DNA of 61,729 nucleotides. Source: an uncultured Spirochaetales bacterium. Lineage in GTDB: Bacteria > Spirochaetota > Spirochaetia > Sphaerochaetales > Sphaerochaetaceae. The stretch is from assembly GCA_944392695.1 (NCBI GenBank), contig CALXXN010000003.1:112617-174345 (forward strand), given 5' to 3'. The notes beneath the pieces are model-generated. The model did not search any database. It was given only the letters and a program-made list of their open reading frames with translations, and was not told the origin of the DNA. Shown here in pieces: positions 1 to 9,911 of this stretch (position 1 is its first letter; each line of letters opens with the position of its first letter). A program made the translations under genes and the position numbers.

Positions 1-1
1 G

Positions 2-328
2 CGGCTTGAGAGCCGCATCATGGAGGCCATTTCGACACTGATCGTGACAGGGCAGGTGAAGAACCCGCACCTGTCACGCTTCACCTCCATCACGGATGTC
101 GAGCTTTCACCTGATGGCGCCTATGCGACAGTCTTCGTCTCGACTGTCGAGGAGGAGGCCCTCGAGCGCTCGGTCAAGGCCCTTGAGAGCGCGGCCGGTT
201 TCATCCAGGCCCGCCTCGCTAAGGTCCTCAAGACACGCAACACCCCTGTCCTGCGCTTTGTCGCAGACAACAGCTGGAGGGAAGGTGAGCGCGTCAACGT
301 CCTGATTGATGAGGCGCTGGGCAGGTAA
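2..328 (+). CDS. rbfA: Ribosome-binding factor A, 5' end cut off by window
   Basis: RbfA binds the 30S subunit during late 16S rRNA maturation. The frame is already open at base 2 and reads R-L-E-S-R-I before the first ATG at base 20, which matches the usual RbfA N-terminus (RLESRI.EEIS). The true start therefore lies upstream of the window and ATG 20 is internal. The C-terminal part shows the compact KH-like core (ITDVELSPDGAYATVFVS, then a helix with FIQARLA). The stop overlaps the next ATG in a TAATG, so truB is probably translationally coupled. infB or nusA would be expected just upstream. Confidence 0.9.
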   Translation, partial: RLESRIMEAISTLIVTGQVKNPHLSRFTSITDVELSPDGAYATVFVSTVEEEALERSVKALESAAGFIQARLAKVLKTRNTPVLRFVADNSWREGERVNVLIDEALGR

Positions 329-1194
329 TGGCCCTTTCCGTCATCGTGATGAAGAAGGAAGCTGGTCTGACCAGCTTCCAGTCGTTAAGGCCGGTGAAGA
401 TGGCCTGCAAGGGCCAGAAGGTCGGACACACTGGCACGCTCGACAAGTTCGCAAGCGGCCTGATGGTCGTGCTCACGGGCGAGGCCACACGCCTCAACCC
501 GCTTTTCTCCGGTTTCGACAAGTCTTACAGGGCTGAAGTCCTCTTCGGCTGTGAGACCTCGACACTTGATCCAGAAGGCGAGGTCATAAGGACAAGCGGC
601 CATATACCGACGCTTGAAGAGATCGAGGCTGTGATACCACGTTTCCTCGGTCCCCAGAAACAGACACCGCCAATCTATTCCGCCGTCCATGTTGATGGGC
701 AGAGGGCCTACAGGGCCGCACGCAAGGGAGAGGAGGTTGAGATGCCGGAACGGGATATCAACATCTACGACCTTTCAGTGATTTCCTACGAGGCTCCACG
801 CCTGGTGATCGACGTCTCAGTCAGCAAGGGCACATACATACGCTCCCTGGCCAGGGACCTTGGAATGGCACTCTCATCAGCCGCCCACCTCACAGCGCTT
901 GAGCGCTACAAGGTCGGCCCTTTCTCCTATTCATCGCTCACTGGCATCCCTGCCAGTGCCGAGGAGAGCGAGGATGCCCTCTCCCTTGTCACGAAGGGCA
1001 GGCTGGAGGTGAGGAGGTCCTCGCTGAAGCGCATCCGGAACGGCAGCATGAACCAAGGCTGCATCAGCTCACGTACAGCTGAAGGCAGTGGCTACTACAT
1101 GCTCTACTGCTGCGGCTCATTCATAGGGGTCGCTGAGGAGACAGTGGGAGGGGCGCTCTCGGTCAGGGCGCTGGTCAGCCGTGAGGATTTATGA
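328..1194 (+). CDS. truB: tRNA pseudouridine-55 synthase
   Basis: TruB isomerises U55 in the T-loop of tRNAs. The catalytic motif GHTGTLDKFASGLM is visible near residues 33-46, with the Asp of GTLD as the catalytic residue. SKGTYIRSLARDLG is the second family signature. At 288 residues the length is normal, including a C-terminal PUA-like tail. The ATG overlaps the rbfA stop and the 3' end overlaps ribF by 14 bases, typical of the rbfA-truB-ribF-rpsO-pnp run. Confidence 0.95.
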   Translation: MALSVIVMKKEAGLTSFQSLRPVKMACKGQKVGHTGTLDKFASGLMVVLTGEATRLNPLFSGFDKSYRAEVLFGCETSTLDPEGEVIRTSGHIPTLEEIEAVIPRFLGPQKQTPPIYSAVHVDGQRAYRAARKGEEVEMPERDINIYDLSVISYEAPRLVIDVSVSKGTYIRSLARDLGMALSSAAHLTALERYKVGPFSYSSLTGIPASAEESEDALSLVTKGRLEVRRSSLKRIRNGSMNQGCISSRTAEGSGYYMLYCCGSFIGVAEETVGGALSVRALVSREDL

Positions 1195-1978
1195 CTTCCA
1201 GACCGTCCTGGAGCGTGGGCTCTTCAAAGATCAGGACATGGCTGTCTCCATCGGAGTCTTCGATGGAGCCCACCTGGGGCATCAGAAGGTCTTCTCGACC
1301 CTGGCGGACTGGACAGCTGCCCATCCTGGGACACGCAGTTGTGTCATCACCTTCGGCACGAATCCGAAGACAAGGGAGGTTGAGACCCTGGACACCCTGC
1401 GCCTCAGGACGCTCTACATGGAACGCTTCGGTATTGACCTGACCTGGGTTATTGACTTTTCCAATGATTTCAGTAAGATGTCTGGAAGTGAGTTTATCCG
1501 CTTGCTATGCACGATGTGCCGTATCAAAGCCGTCATAGTCGGGGAAGACTTCAAGTGTGGCACCCTAGAGGACCAGGTTGCGGCAAAAGAGCTGTCCGGG
1601 GTGTTCCGCTCCTCAGGAATGGATGTCGAGGTCAAGATCATCCCTCCTGTCGAGGATAGTGGCCACATGAGGATCTCCTCCACACGATTAAGGGCTTTGC
1701 TGGCAGCTGGCGACATGGCGGCTGTGGAGGCCCTTGCAGGTTCCCCCTACCGTTATGACCTATGTCAGAACAGCTTCGTGCAGGAAGGGGATGGGCTTGC
1801 GAGCAGGGCTGTCACAAGGCAGCGCCTTCCGAGGGACGGTGCTTACAAGGCCAAGCTGATACTGATGGATGGACGTGCGTTCGATTGCCGCCTCCGGGTC
1901 AGCGGGAAGGACCTTGTGGTCATCGGATGCGGATTGGCCGCTCCTGTGCACGCCGACTCTATCCTGATAACCCCATAA
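1181..1978 (+). CDS. ribF: RibF-type FAD synthetase, riboflavin kinase domain degenerate
   Basis: The N-terminal FMN adenylyltransferase domain is clear: [13 protein letters not shown] holds the HxGH-type nucleotide-binding motif, and [15 protein letters not shown] is the conserved ISST motif near the end of that domain. Start is GTG 1181, overlapping truB by 14 bases. The protein has 265 residues, against about 300-310 for a bifunctional RibF. The C-terminal stretch (about residues 180-265) lacks the G-x-P-T-x-N signature of riboflavin kinase and is shorter than that domain. It may make FAD from FMN only, or have a strongly diverged kinase half. It precedes rpsO by 17 bases. Confidence 0.85.
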   Translation: MRIYDFQTVLERGLFKDQDMAVSIGVFDGAHLGHQKVFSTLADWTAAHPGTRSCVITFGTNPKTREVETLDTLRLRTLYMERFGIDLTWVIDFSNDFSKMSGSEFIRLLCTMCRIKAVIVGEDFKCGTLEDQVAAKELSGVFRSSGMDVEVKIIPPVEDSGHMRISSTRLRALLAAGDMAAVEALAGSPYRYDLCQNSFVQEGDGLASRAVTRQRLPRDGAYKAKLILMDGRAFDCRLRVSGKDLVVIGCGLAAPVHADSILITP

Positions 1979-1995
1979 GGAGATGGAACAATACC

Positions 1996-2262
1996 ATGGT
2001 GACAAAGGAAACAAAGCAGGAAATCGTTTCGAACTACGGTGGCAATCCCGCCAACACTGGTGATGTCGCAGTCCAGGTCGCCCTCCTCACAGCGAGGATC
2101 AACGACCTCCAGGGCCACTTCAAGATGCACCCCAAGGATCATGCATCCCGCCGCGGACTTCTGAAGATGGTCGGTCAGCGCAGGAGGCTTCTGCGTTACA
2201 TCAAGGACCGCGACATCAACGAGTACCGCGAGTTGATCGCCAAGCTCGGACTGAGGAAATAA
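1996..2262 (+). CDS. rpsO: 30S ribosomal protein S15
   Basis: S15 is a primary 16S rRNA-binding protein of the 30S platform. The product has 88 residues and carries the family pattern: [19 protein letters not shown], then [29 protein letters not shown] 1996 is chosen because the fold starts directly there ([11 protein letters not shown]); an AAGGAG lies at 1977-1982, a rather long 13 bases upstream. The same frame stays open upstream to 1762, but that part overlaps ribF and has no S15 similarity. rpsO followed by pnp is a conserved pair in bacteria. Confidence 0.95.
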   Translation: MVTKETKQEIVSNYGGNPANTGDVAVQVALLTARINDLQGHFKMHPKDHASRRGLLKMVGQRRRLLRYIKDRDINEYRELIAKLGLRK

Positions 2263-2270
2263 AGCATCAT

Positions 2271-2306
2271 GCACCAGCCAGACCACACCATGGTCTGGCT
2301 TTGTGC
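2271..2306 (+). terminator. Hairpin between rpsO and pnp
   Basis: A perfect 10-bp inverted repeat (AGCCAGACCA 2276-2285, loop 2286-2290, TGGTCTGGCT 2291-2300) is flanked by a further GCAC/GTGC pairing. Only three T follow, so it may be a weak terminator, an attenuator, or an RNase III processing site like the one in the E. coli rpsO-pnp spacer. Confidence 0.6.
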
Positions 2307-2348
2307 AAGTTGTAGATAAAGAACAAAGAAAGAATCGAGGATCGTTTT

Positions 2349-4469
2349 ATGTCAAATGTCAAAAGCGTCTCAGTCATGATCGGGGATACCGAACTTGTCT
2401 TCGAGACGGGTAAGATCGCCAAGCAGGCGAATGGCGCTGTCTATGCGCACTATGCTGGTTCTGCCGTCATCGCGACGGTCTGCTGCGGTGAGCAGCCTTC
2501 AGAGCCAATCGACTATGTACCAGTTTCAGTCGAGTACAACGAGAAATACTATGCCGCAGGCAAGATCCCTGGCGGTTTCCTGAAGAGGGAGGGCAGGCCA
2601 AAGGACAAGGAGATCCTTGTCAGCCGCCTGATCGACCGCCCGATGAGGCCCCTCTTCGACAAGGCCTTCGGCCGTGAGATCCAGATCGTCCCGACAGTCG
2701 TCTCATCTGATATGAGCCACACCCCGGACATCGTCGCGATCAACGCGGCTTCCTGTGCTGTCACTATTTCCGACATCCCATTCTATGGTCCTATCGCTGC
2801 TGTCCGCGTCGCCCTGATCGACGGGGAGTACGTGATCAATCCGACCTTCCAGCAGATTCCCAGCGCCTCCCTCGACATCGTCGTCGCCGGTACACATGAC
2901 GGCATCACCATGGTCGAAGGCGGTGCCAAGGAGGTCAGTGAGGACGAGATGCTCGGCGCCATCGCCGCTGCACAGCCTGTCATCACCAAGATCTGCGAGG
3001 CCCAGATGGAGATGCGCCGCCTGGCTGGCAAGGAGAAGCTCCCTCTGATGGAGATCAAGGAAGACCTCTCCTGGCTCGAGCCTGTCAAGGCCTACGCCCT
3101 TCCGCTTGAGAAGGAAGCCAGCTTCGTCAAGGGCAAGATGAACCGCTACGCCGCCCTCGAGAAGGCCCACGCCCAGGTCAAGGAGCACTTCGCCGACCTG
3201 ATTGCTGAAGATGACAAGAGGCCTGGACAGCTTGCCGCCATGTTCGAGGACATGGAGTACAACATCCTGCGCTCCTCAATCCTGAACGATGGAGTGCGCA
3301 CTGATGGCCGCAAGGTTGACGAGATCCGCCCGATCACCTGTGAAGTCGGCGTCCTGCCTTGCACCCATGGTTCCGCGCTCTTCACACGTGGTGAGACACA
3401 GTCACTTGCAGTCACGACACTTGGAACCGCAAACGACGAGCAGATGTTCGACAACATCGACGGAGAGAAGAGCTATTCCAACTTCATGTTGCATTACAAC
3501 TTCCCTCCATACTCAGTCGGTGAGTGCGGCAGGCTCACGACTGGCCGCCGCGAAATCGGTCATGGCCACCTCGCCCAGAGGGCCCTTGAAGCTGTCATCC
3601 CATCCAAGGAGGACTTCCCCTACACAGTGCGTGTCGTCAGCGAGATCATGGAGTCGAACGGCTCTTCCTCGATGGCCTCTGTCTGTGGCGGCTGCCTCTC
3701 CCTGATGGATGCTGGTGTGCCTATCAAGAAGCCGGTCGCCGGCATCGCGATGGGACTGATCACAGAGGGTGCTGACTACTCACGCTATGTCGTCCTTTCC
3801 GATATCCTCGGCGAGGAGGACCACCTCGGAGACATGGACTTCAAGGTCGCCGGTACAAAGGATGGCATCACAGCCTTCCAGATGGATATCAAGATCGCGG
3901 GTGTCACACCTGAGATCATGTCGAAGGCCCTTGCCCAGGCGAAGGCGGGCAGGATGCACATACTCGGCATCATGACCCAGACACTGGCGGCTCCTCGTGC
4001 CGACATCAGCGAACTGGCTCCGAAGATCCTTTCCTTCAAGGTCCCTGAGGATGCGATTGGCGCCATCATCGGAACCGGTGGCAAGACAATCAAGGCGATC
4101 GCACAGCAGAGTGGTGCTGAGATCAACATCGACGACTTTGGCAACGTCACGGTCTACGGCCGCAACAATGCCGCAAGCCAGGAGGCCAAGAGGCTCTGCC
4201 TCTCGATCATCGAGAAGCCTGAGGTCGGCAAGATCTACCATGGCACGGTCAAGAGGATTGTCGATTTCGGCGCCTTCATCGAGATCCTGCCTGGCAAGGA
4301 AGGCCTTTGCCACATCTCCAAGCTGGCCAAGACACGTGTCAAGGCTGTCACAGACGTCCTCCAGGTTGGTCAGGAAGTTGATGTCAAACTCATCGACATC
4401 GACCGCATGGACCGCCTGAACCTCTCCTACATCGATGCCCAGAAGGACGAGGGCAAGGAGAAGAAGTGA
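2349..4469 (+). CDS. pnp: Polyribonucleotide nucleotidyltransferase (PNPase)
   Basis: PNPase degrades RNA 3'-5' by phosphorolysis and is a degradosome component. The 706 residues show the family order: first RNase PH domain ([16 protein letters not shown], then [29 protein letters not shown]), helical linker, second RNase PH domain ([15 protein letters not shown], then [16 protein letters not shown] and [10 protein letters not shown] with the catalytic-site Asp), KH domain ([15 protein letters not shown]) and a C-terminal S1 domain ([26 protein letters not shown]). Length is normal. Its stop overlaps the dut GTG start in a GTGA. Confidence 0.97.
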   Translation: MSNVKSVSVMIGDTELVFETGKIAKQANGAVYAHYAGSAVIATVCCGEQPSEPIDYVPVSVEYNEKYYAAGKIPGGFLKREGRPKDKEILVSRLIDRPMRPLFDKAFGREIQIVPTVVSSDMSHTPDIVAINAASCAVTISDIPFYGPIAAVRVALIDGEYVINPTFQQIPSASLDIVVAGTHDGITMVEGGAKEVSEDEMLGAIAAAQPVITKICEAQMEMRRLAGKEKLPLMEIKEDLSWLEPVKAYALPLEKEASFVKGKMNRYAALEKAHAQVKEHFADLIAEDDKRPGQLAAMFEDMEYNILRSSILNDGVRTDGRKVDEIRPITCEVGVLPCTHGSALFTRGETQSLAVTTLGTANDEQMFDNIDGEKSYSNFMLHYNFPPYSVGECGRLTTGRREIGHGHLAQRALEAVIPSKEDFPYTVRVVSEIMESNGSSSMASVCGGCLSLMDAGVPIKKPVAGIAMGLITEGADYSRYVVLSDILGEEDHLGDMDFKVAGTKDGITAFQMDIKIAGVTPEIMSKALAQAKAGRMHILGIMTQTLAAPRADISELAPKILSFKVPEDAIGAIIGTGGKTIKAIAQQSGAEINIDDFGNVTVYGRNNAASQEAKRLCLSIIEKPEVGKIYHGTVKRIVDFGAFIEILPGKEGLCHISKLAKTRVKAVTDVLQVGQEVDVKLIDIDRMDRLNLSYIDAQKDEGKEKK

Positions 4470-4945
4470 GCGCCCTTGATGGCAGATCCGCAACAGGCAC
4501 CTCCTTCGAGGGGGTGCCTGTCGCTATTGTCCTCGAGGAAGGGGCCTGCCTGCCTTCCTACGAGAGCAGTGGTGCGGCCGGGGCTGATGTCAGGGCCCAC
4601 CTTGAAAAGCCCCTGTGCATAGCCCCTGGCAAGACGGCCCTTGTGCCGACCGGCCTCCGCCTGGCCATACCAGAGGGTTATGAGGTGCAGGTGCGCCCAC
4701 GCAGCGGGCTTGCGCTCAAGAAGTCGGTAAGCGTGCTCAACAGCCCTGGCACGATCGACAGCGACTACCGTGGCCAGCTGGGGGTCATCCTGATCAACCA
4801 TGGCCAGGAGGACTTCGTCGTCAATGATGGAGACAGGATCGCCCAGCTTGTGCTGGCCCCTGTCTGCCAAGCTGTCTTCAAGCAGGTCGGATCCCTCGAC
4901 CAGACTGAGAGGGGCGGGGGCGGCTTCGGTTCCACCGGGGTCTGA
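4466..4945 (+). CDS. dut: dUTP diphosphatase
   Basis: Hydrolyses dUTP to dUMP, keeping uracil out of DNA. All five motifs of the trimeric dUTPases are present: [38 protein letters not shown] (with the catalytic Asp), [10 protein letters not shown] and the glycine-rich C-terminal arm ending GGGGFGSTG. It has 159 residues. The start is GTG 4466, inside the pnp stop context; it is the only start that leaves a normal N-terminus. Confidence 0.95.
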   Translation: MSALDGRSATGTSFEGVPVAIVLEEGACLPSYESSGAAGADVRAHLEKPLCIAPGKTALVPTGLRLAIPEGYEVQVRPRSGLALKKSVSVLNSPGTIDSDYRGQLGVILINHGQEDFVVNDGDRIAQLVLAPVCQAVFKQVGSLDQTERGGGGFGSTGV

Positions 4946-6217
4946 ATGAGGAGCCCTTCCTCCCATCTCATACTATCCCGTCATGTGACAAGGGAGTTCC
5001 TGCTGGACTTCCTTGTCTCATTCATCTTTTTCTTCTTCATCTTCTTCATCAACCAGATCCTGCTGCTGGTCCGCCAGGTCCTTTTGAGGAACGTCGACCT
5101 CATCACGATCCTGCAGCTCGTCCTGTGCGCTATCCCACAGTTCCTGCAGTACGTCGTACCATTCGCGACACTCTCCGCATCATCCATGGTCCTTGGAGAC
5201 CTGGGGGCTGCCAATGAGCTTTTGGCACTGCGCTCCAGTGGAATCAGCCTTGTCCATGTACACCGTGTGCTGGTGACCTGGGCACTGGTCTTGTCAGTGC
5301 TGACCTTCTTCATCTCTGATTACCTGATGCCGCTTTCCAGCCGGACCTACCAGGACCTGCTCGGGGATGTCATGAGGGAGCTGCCGACCTTCGAGATCGA
5401 GCCGGACAGCACGAACAGCGTAGGGGATGTCGTAATGTACAATGGTGCTGTCGAAGGCGATCGGATTGATGACATCGTCATGTTCACACTTGGTGGTGAC
5501 ATGGGCATGACAGTCAGTGCGCCTTCAGGCCGCCTTGAGCTTGTCGACAGTGCTTCCTTCATCTACCAGCTGACGCTTGATGACAGCCAGGTCCTTGTGA
5601 CAAGCTCCGATGTCTCGGACTACCTGGCCGCCCAGGCATCCTCTGGAAGCATGTACCTCGACTTCTCAGACCAGGTGCCGAGCCTGACTGATACAAGCCC
5701 GTCGAATCTCTCCAACAGGGAGCTATGGCCACTGATGGAGAGCCGCAGGGAGCTGCGTGACCGTGACAGGGCCTCCTTCCATGAGTCACGTCAGGAATCC
5801 TTGATCACACTTGCTTCCCTGTACGATGGGCTTTCCAACACTGCCGGGCTTGCCGACAGGCAGTCCCGCATTGATACAGAACTCTCCCGCCTCGATTCGA
5901 TAGGTGTGAAGGAGCCGGTGCAGTTCTACTTCCAATACTACAGCGCTGAGTTCAACAAGAAGTTCGCACTTTCCCTGGGATGCCTTGCCCTGACGCTTGT
6001 CAGCCTGCCGCTCTCGCTGGTACGCATCCGGCATGGCCGCCTTGTCGGCTTTGGCCTCAGCCTGCTGATCGCGGTCGCCTACTGGTACATACTTTTCTTC
6101 AGCCAGCTGGTCATCTTCGACGTAGGCTTCAACGCAGGCCTGCTCATGTACATACCTGATGTGGCCATGTGCGTCATAGGCCTTGGCCTCCTCCTGATGC
6201 GGAGGCGTGAGCTATGA
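4946..6217 (+). CDS. LptF/LptG (YjgP/YjgQ) family permease, first copy
   Basis: Inner-membrane component of the LptBFG ABC exporter family, which extracts lipopolysaccharide-type lipids in Gram-negative envelopes. The 423-residue protein has the expected topology: a strongly hydrophobic N-terminal helix pair after LILSRHVTREFLLDFLVSF, a short helix pair around residues 60-130, a large periplasmic domain (about 135-330, with a long charged helical insert rich in Arg, Asp and Ser) and two or three C-terminal helices. The ATG directly follows the dut stop and the gene overlaps the second copy by 4 bases. Treponemes lack classical LPS, so the cargo is open. F versus G identity is not settled. Confidence 0.8.
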   Translation: MRSPSSHLILSRHVTREFLLDFLVSFIFFFFIFFINQILLLVRQVLLRNVDLITILQLVLCAIPQFLQYVVPFATLSASSMVLGDLGAANELLALRSSGISLVHVHRVLVTWALVLSVLTFFISDYLMPLSSRTYQDLLGDVMRELPTFEIEPDSTNSVGDVVMYNGAVEGDRIDDIVMFTLGGDMGMTVSAPSGRLELVDSASFIYQLTLDDSQVLVTSSDVSDYLAAQASSGSMYLDFSDQVPSLTDTSPSNLSNRELWPLMESRRELRDRDRASFHESRQESLITLASLYDGLSNTAGLADRQSRIDTELSRLDSIGVKEPVQFYFQYYSAEFNKKFALSLGCLALTLVSLPLSLVRIRHGRLVGFGLSLLIAVAYWYILFFSQLVIFDVGFNAGLLMYIPDVAMCVIGLGLLLMRRREL

Positions 6218-7299
6218 AGATACTTGACCGCTATGTGATCACATCCGTCCTGAAGACCTCGCTTGGCAGCCTGGCTGTCTGTGCCTTCCTCCTCCTGGCT
6301 GTCGGACTCTTCGGTTCTATGGATGATTACCTGAACAACAGCGTCCCCTTCTCAACAGTCATGACACTGGCGGTGCTTGACCTGCCTGAATACCTGATGA
6401 TGGCCGCTTCCGTCTCATTCCTCTTCGGGACTACCTTCTTCTTCTCACAGCTGGAAGGCAACAACGAGATGATAATGCTGTTGAACGCAGGCCTGTCCTA
6501 TGCCAGGATCTGCCGCCCTGTGATCATCATGGGCATTCTCGTCACAGCGCTCTTCTCCATTTTCTGTGAGACTGTCATGATCGATGCCTCGGTCGCCCAC
6601 GACAGGCTTTCATCGATGCTCTTCGGACAGACCAGCACGCAGGACAGCTCGGATGTGACCTTGGCAGATGTCGAAGGACGCTACCTGGTCAATGCCGCCT
6701 GGTTTTCAGAGACTGACTCCATGCTCTATGACGTGAACGTGGCTGAGCTGGAGGAGGGCAGGGTGGTGCGCCGTCTCAGCGCCCGGTACGCGTCATGGGA
6801 CAATGATGAAGGCTGCTGGACCTTCAATGATGGACGGCTCTACGAACTTGTCGATGGGCAGTGGTCGTCAAGGCTCTTCTCTTCTTATGAATATCCCCTG
6901 GTGTCAATACAGCCGCAGCTGTTCACAGACCAGTCGAGGAACATATCAACAATGGAACGCAGTGATGCCAGGGCCTATCTGGAGAGGGTGAAGGCCTTGG
7001 ACAGGGATGTCTGGGCCACAGCACAGACCGAATACTACTCGCGCCTCAGCGCCCCGCTGCCTGTCCTTGTACTGACGCTGATCGCCCTTCTCATGAATTA
7101 CCGCTTCAAGAAGAATGTCTTCCTCTTCTCAATCATCCAATCCCTTGCGACCGCTGTCGTCTACTATGTCGTCCAGATGGTCGCGGTCATTGCGGCAGAG
7201 CAGGCTATCATAGCACCCATCCTCTCTGTTATATTACCCGTCGTGACGGTCCTTGCGCTTTCGCTGCTGATCCGTCTCATAGGAGCCATGCATGGTTGA
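6214..7299 (+). CDS. LptF/LptG (YjgP/YjgQ) family permease, second copy
   Basis: Partner of the preceding permease; the two would form the LptFG heterodimer powered by an LptB ATPase not in this window. It begins MKILDRYVITSVLKTSLGSLAVCAFLLL, the typical start of this family, with membrane helices near residues 13-35, 45-80 and 95-115, a periplasmic beta-rich domain of about 150 residues (VNAAWFSETDSMLYDVNV), and three C-terminal helices. The ATG lies inside the stop region of the first copy (ATGA overlap), and the 3' end overlaps tgt by 8 bases. Confidence 0.82.
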   Translation: MKILDRYVITSVLKTSLGSLAVCAFLLLAVGLFGSMDDYLNNSVPFSTVMTLAVLDLPEYLMMAASVSFLFGTTFFFSQLEGNNEMIMLLNAGLSYARICRPVIIMGILVTALFSIFCETVMIDASVAHDRLSSMLFGQTSTQDSSDVTLADVEGRYLVNAAWFSETDSMLYDVNVAELEEGRVVRRLSARYASWDNDEGCWTFNDGRLYELVDGQWSSRLFSSYEYPLVSIQPQLFTDQSRNISTMERSDARAYLERVKALDRDVWATAQTEYYSRLSAPLPVLVLTLIALLMNYRFKKNVFLFSIIQSLATAVVYYVVQMVAVIAAEQAIIAPILSVILPVVTVLALSLLIRLIGAMHG

Positions 7300-8428
7300 T
7301 AGGATCTACACCCTCATCAAGCAGGATGAGAGGACGAAGGCGAGGCTGGGTCACATCGACCTGCCTCATGGACGTGTCGAGACACCGGCCTTCATGCCGG
7401 TCGGTACCAATGCCACGGTCAAGGGCATGTACCACAAGGCTGTCGCAGACATAGGCTACAAGCTGATCCTCGCCAATACCTACCATGTCTACCTCAGGCC
7501 AGGACTTGAGGTCATCAAGGATTTCGGAGGGCTTCATGCCTTCTCTGGCTGGGATGGCAACATCCTCACAGACTCCGGCGGTTTCCAGGTCTTCTCACTG
7601 TCCGGGCTGAGGAAGGTCAAGGACACGGGTGTCACCTTCCAGTCCCATATCGATGGTTCAAGGCATGTCTTCACACCTGAGAGCGTCGTCCAGGCGCAGG
7701 GGATCTATGGATCCGACATCGCAATGGTCCTTGATGTCTGCACACCACCTGGAATCGACCATAGGAAGGCCGAGGAGGCATGGAGGGTCACAAAGCTCTG
7801 GGCGGAACGTTCGATCGTTGAACGTGACAGGCTTGGCAGGGAGGCCTTCCCTGGGAACCTCTTCGGCATCGTGCAAGGCAACTTCTACGAAGACCTCAGG
7901 AAGGAGAGCGCCGAGGTGATCAGCGGCATGGACTTCTCTGGCGTCGCCATCGGTGGACTCTCAGTTGGAGAGGAGAAGGGCCAGTTCAACGACATGCTGG
8001 CCTACACGGCCCAGTACGTCACCCCGGAAAAGCCACGCTATGTCATGGGCATAGGTTCTCCTGATTACATCTTCGAGTGTGTCGCCAACGGCATAGACCT
8101 CTTCGACTGTGTCCTCGCCACACGCATGGCACGCAACGGCGCGGTCTTCACAGATGATGGGGCAATGGCCATGAAGAAGGCCGTGCACAAGTTCGACCAC
8201 GGCCCCATCCAGGAGGGTTGCCGTTGCACTGCCTGCACACATTACTCCAGGGCCTATGTGCATCACCTGGTCAAGTGTGGAGAGATGCTTGGTGGCATGC
8301 TCTGCACTGAACACAACCTGACCTACCTGTACGACCTCATGGTGCGCATCAGGTCCTCGATCAGCGATGGCAGCTTCGCTGACTTCAAGAAGGCCTACCT
8401 TGAGCGCTTCTACGGGCAGGGGGCGTGA
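7292..8428 (+). CDS. tgt: Queuine tRNA-ribosyltransferase
   Basis: Exchanges guanine 34 for the queuosine precursor preQ1 in tRNAs with GUN anticodons. The N-terminal signature ARLGHIDLPHGRVETPAFMPVGT is present. DSGGFQVFSLS carries the nucleophilic and binding Asp residues, FGIVQGNFYEDLR and GGLSVGE are present, and the C-terminal zinc site C-x-C-x2-C with a following His (GCRCTACTHYSRAY, then VHHLVKCGE) is intact. The 378 residues are full length. The start overlaps the preceding permease by 8 bases. Confidence 0.96.
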   Translation: MVDRIYTLIKQDERTKARLGHIDLPHGRVETPAFMPVGTNATVKGMYHKAVADIGYKLILANTYHVYLRPGLEVIKDFGGLHAFSGWDGNILTDSGGFQVFSLSGLRKVKDTGVTFQSHIDGSRHVFTPESVVQAQGIYGSDIAMVLDVCTPPGIDHRKAEEAWRVTKLWAERSIVERDRLGREAFPGNLFGIVQGNFYEDLRKESAEVISGMDFSGVAIGGLSVGEEKGQFNDMLAYTAQYVTPEKPRYVMGIGSPDYIFECVANGIDLFDCVLATRMARNGAVFTDDGAMAMKKAVHKFDHGPIQEGCRCTACTHYSRAYVHHLVKCGEMLGGMLCTEHNLTYLYDLMVRIRSSISDGSFADFKKAYLERFYGQGA

Positions 8429-9911
8429 CAAGTCCAGCCTTCTGATGATGGCCCTGACCTTCATCTCGAGGCTGCTTGGAATACTGAGGGGCAGGGTGCT
8501 CGCGCTCTGCTTCGGTGCAGGCTGGATGGCTGATGCCATCAATTTCACCTACAACATACCCAACAACCTGCGCAAGATCTTCGCCGAAGGTTCGCTCTCA
8601 GCGTCCTACATACCGCTCTTCTCACGTTCAGCAGAGGACAGGGAGCATTCCTTGAAGCTCTACAGGCAGCTTGTGAGCTTCCTGCTTGTCATCTTCGCGG
8701 TCCTGGTACTTGCCACAATCTTCCTTGGACGTCAGGTGGTGGGCCTCCTGTCTGGTTTCGAAGGGGAGGCCTTGGATGCATCCAGCCGCCTGCTGCCTTG
8801 GTTCATGGTCTTCCTCTCCCTCACATCGCTCTCCTGCCTTTGCGCCTCTGTGCTCCAGGCCAGGGGGCGCTTCCTCGCAAGTGCGGCATCTCCAATAGCC
8901 TACACGCTCTCTGTCATCATCCTCCTGCCATTGATGACAAGACGCTCTTCCTACATGGCCATGGCCATGGCCACTGTCATAGGGGCAGTGGCACAGCTAC
9001 TTGTCGTCTGGGTCCCTGCGAGGATGGCGGGCTTCAGTTTCCGCTTCGACTTCCACTGGAGGAGTGGGGACTTTCCAACGATGATTTCGCACTGGCTCCC
9101 CGCGAGCCTCGCAGCCTTGAGCGCTGTCATCACCCAGGCCTTCAGCCTCTACCTGGCCTCTGGCCTTGAGGAAGGTTCCGTCACCGCCCTGTCCAATGCC
9201 ATAGTCTTCCAGCAGGCACCTTATGGGATCTTCCATGCATCCATCCTTGCTGTGTTCTTCCCGCTCTTCGCAAAAGAAGAGGATGGGCGGGGGCTTCTTG
9301 GCGAGGCCATGGTCCGTCTCATGGCCTTCCTTGTACCCAGTGCCATCATACTCATGGCGATGGGGGAGGAGTGCATAGCATCCCTCCTGCAGGATGGGGC
9401 CTTCACCCAGGTCGATACCGCCAGGACGGCAGCTGTGCTGACTTGGCTTGCCGTGGCCATGCCGTTCTCATCACTTTCCGCCCTCGCGGGGCGCTATCTC
9501 AACGCATGTGACCGATACAGCGCAGCCCTGGTCGTGTCAGTGGTGTCCGCAGTGGTGGACATGGCTTCAAGCTATTTCCTATCGATTGGTTACGGAGTAC
9601 GTGGACTTGCCATGGCACAGGGCCTGTCCTCACTTGCAGGCCTGCTTGTGGCACTAGGCTTCATCGGCCGTGGCTCATGGCTCCTGGACACTGCCAGGCG
9701 ACTGGGCCATGTCCTGCTTGCGGACATCCCCTTGCTCCTGCTCGCCCTTGGATATATGAAATGGAACCCGCGCTACAGTGAGGCGGGTTCCACATTGCCT
9801 GTATTGCTGACAACCTGCGCACTAGGACTGGTCTTCGTCCTGGTGACAGTGCTCAGCTATCTTGTCTTCCGTGTCGGATTCCTCAGAAGGAAGCCTTCGA
9901 AATCGACTTGA
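8367..9911 (+). CDS. murJ: Lipid II flippase MurJ
   Basis: Flips lipid II across the inner membrane for peptidoglycan synthesis. The family N-terminal pattern is clear (FISRLLGILRGRVLALCFGAG, then NIPNNLRKIFAEGSLSASYIPLFS), followed by about 13-14 hydrophobic segments to residue 505. The start is uncertain. ATG 8367 overlaps tgt by 62 bases and has no good ribosome-binding site; TTG 8400 has an AAGAAGG just upstream; ATG 8445 would leave a very short N-terminus. The 3' end runs 29 bases into the convergent greA reading frame. Confidence 0.9.
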   Translation: MAASLTSRRPTLSASTGRGRDKSSLLMMALTFISRLLGILRGRVLALCFGAGWMADAINFTYNIPNNLRKIFAEGSLSASYIPLFSRSAEDREHSLKLYRQLVSFLLVIFAVLVLATIFLGRQVVGLLSGFEGEALDASSRLLPWFMVFLSLTSLSCLCASVLQARGRFLASAASPIAYTLSVIILLPLMTRRSSYMAMAMATVIGAVAQLLVVWVPARMAGFSFRFDFHWRSGDFPTMISHWLPASLAALSAVITQAFSLYLASGLEEGSVTALSNAIVFQQAPYGIFHASILAVFFPLFAKEEDGRGLLGEAMVRLMAFLVPSAIILMAMGEECIASLLQDGAFTQVDTARTAAVLTWLAVAMPFSSLSALAGRYLNACDRYSAALVVSVVSAVVDMASSYFLSIGYGVRGLAMAQGLSSLAGLLVALGFIGRGSWLLDTARRLGHVLLADIPLLLLALGYMKWNPRYSEAGSTLPVLLTTCALGLVFVLVTVLSYLVFRVGFLRRKPSKST

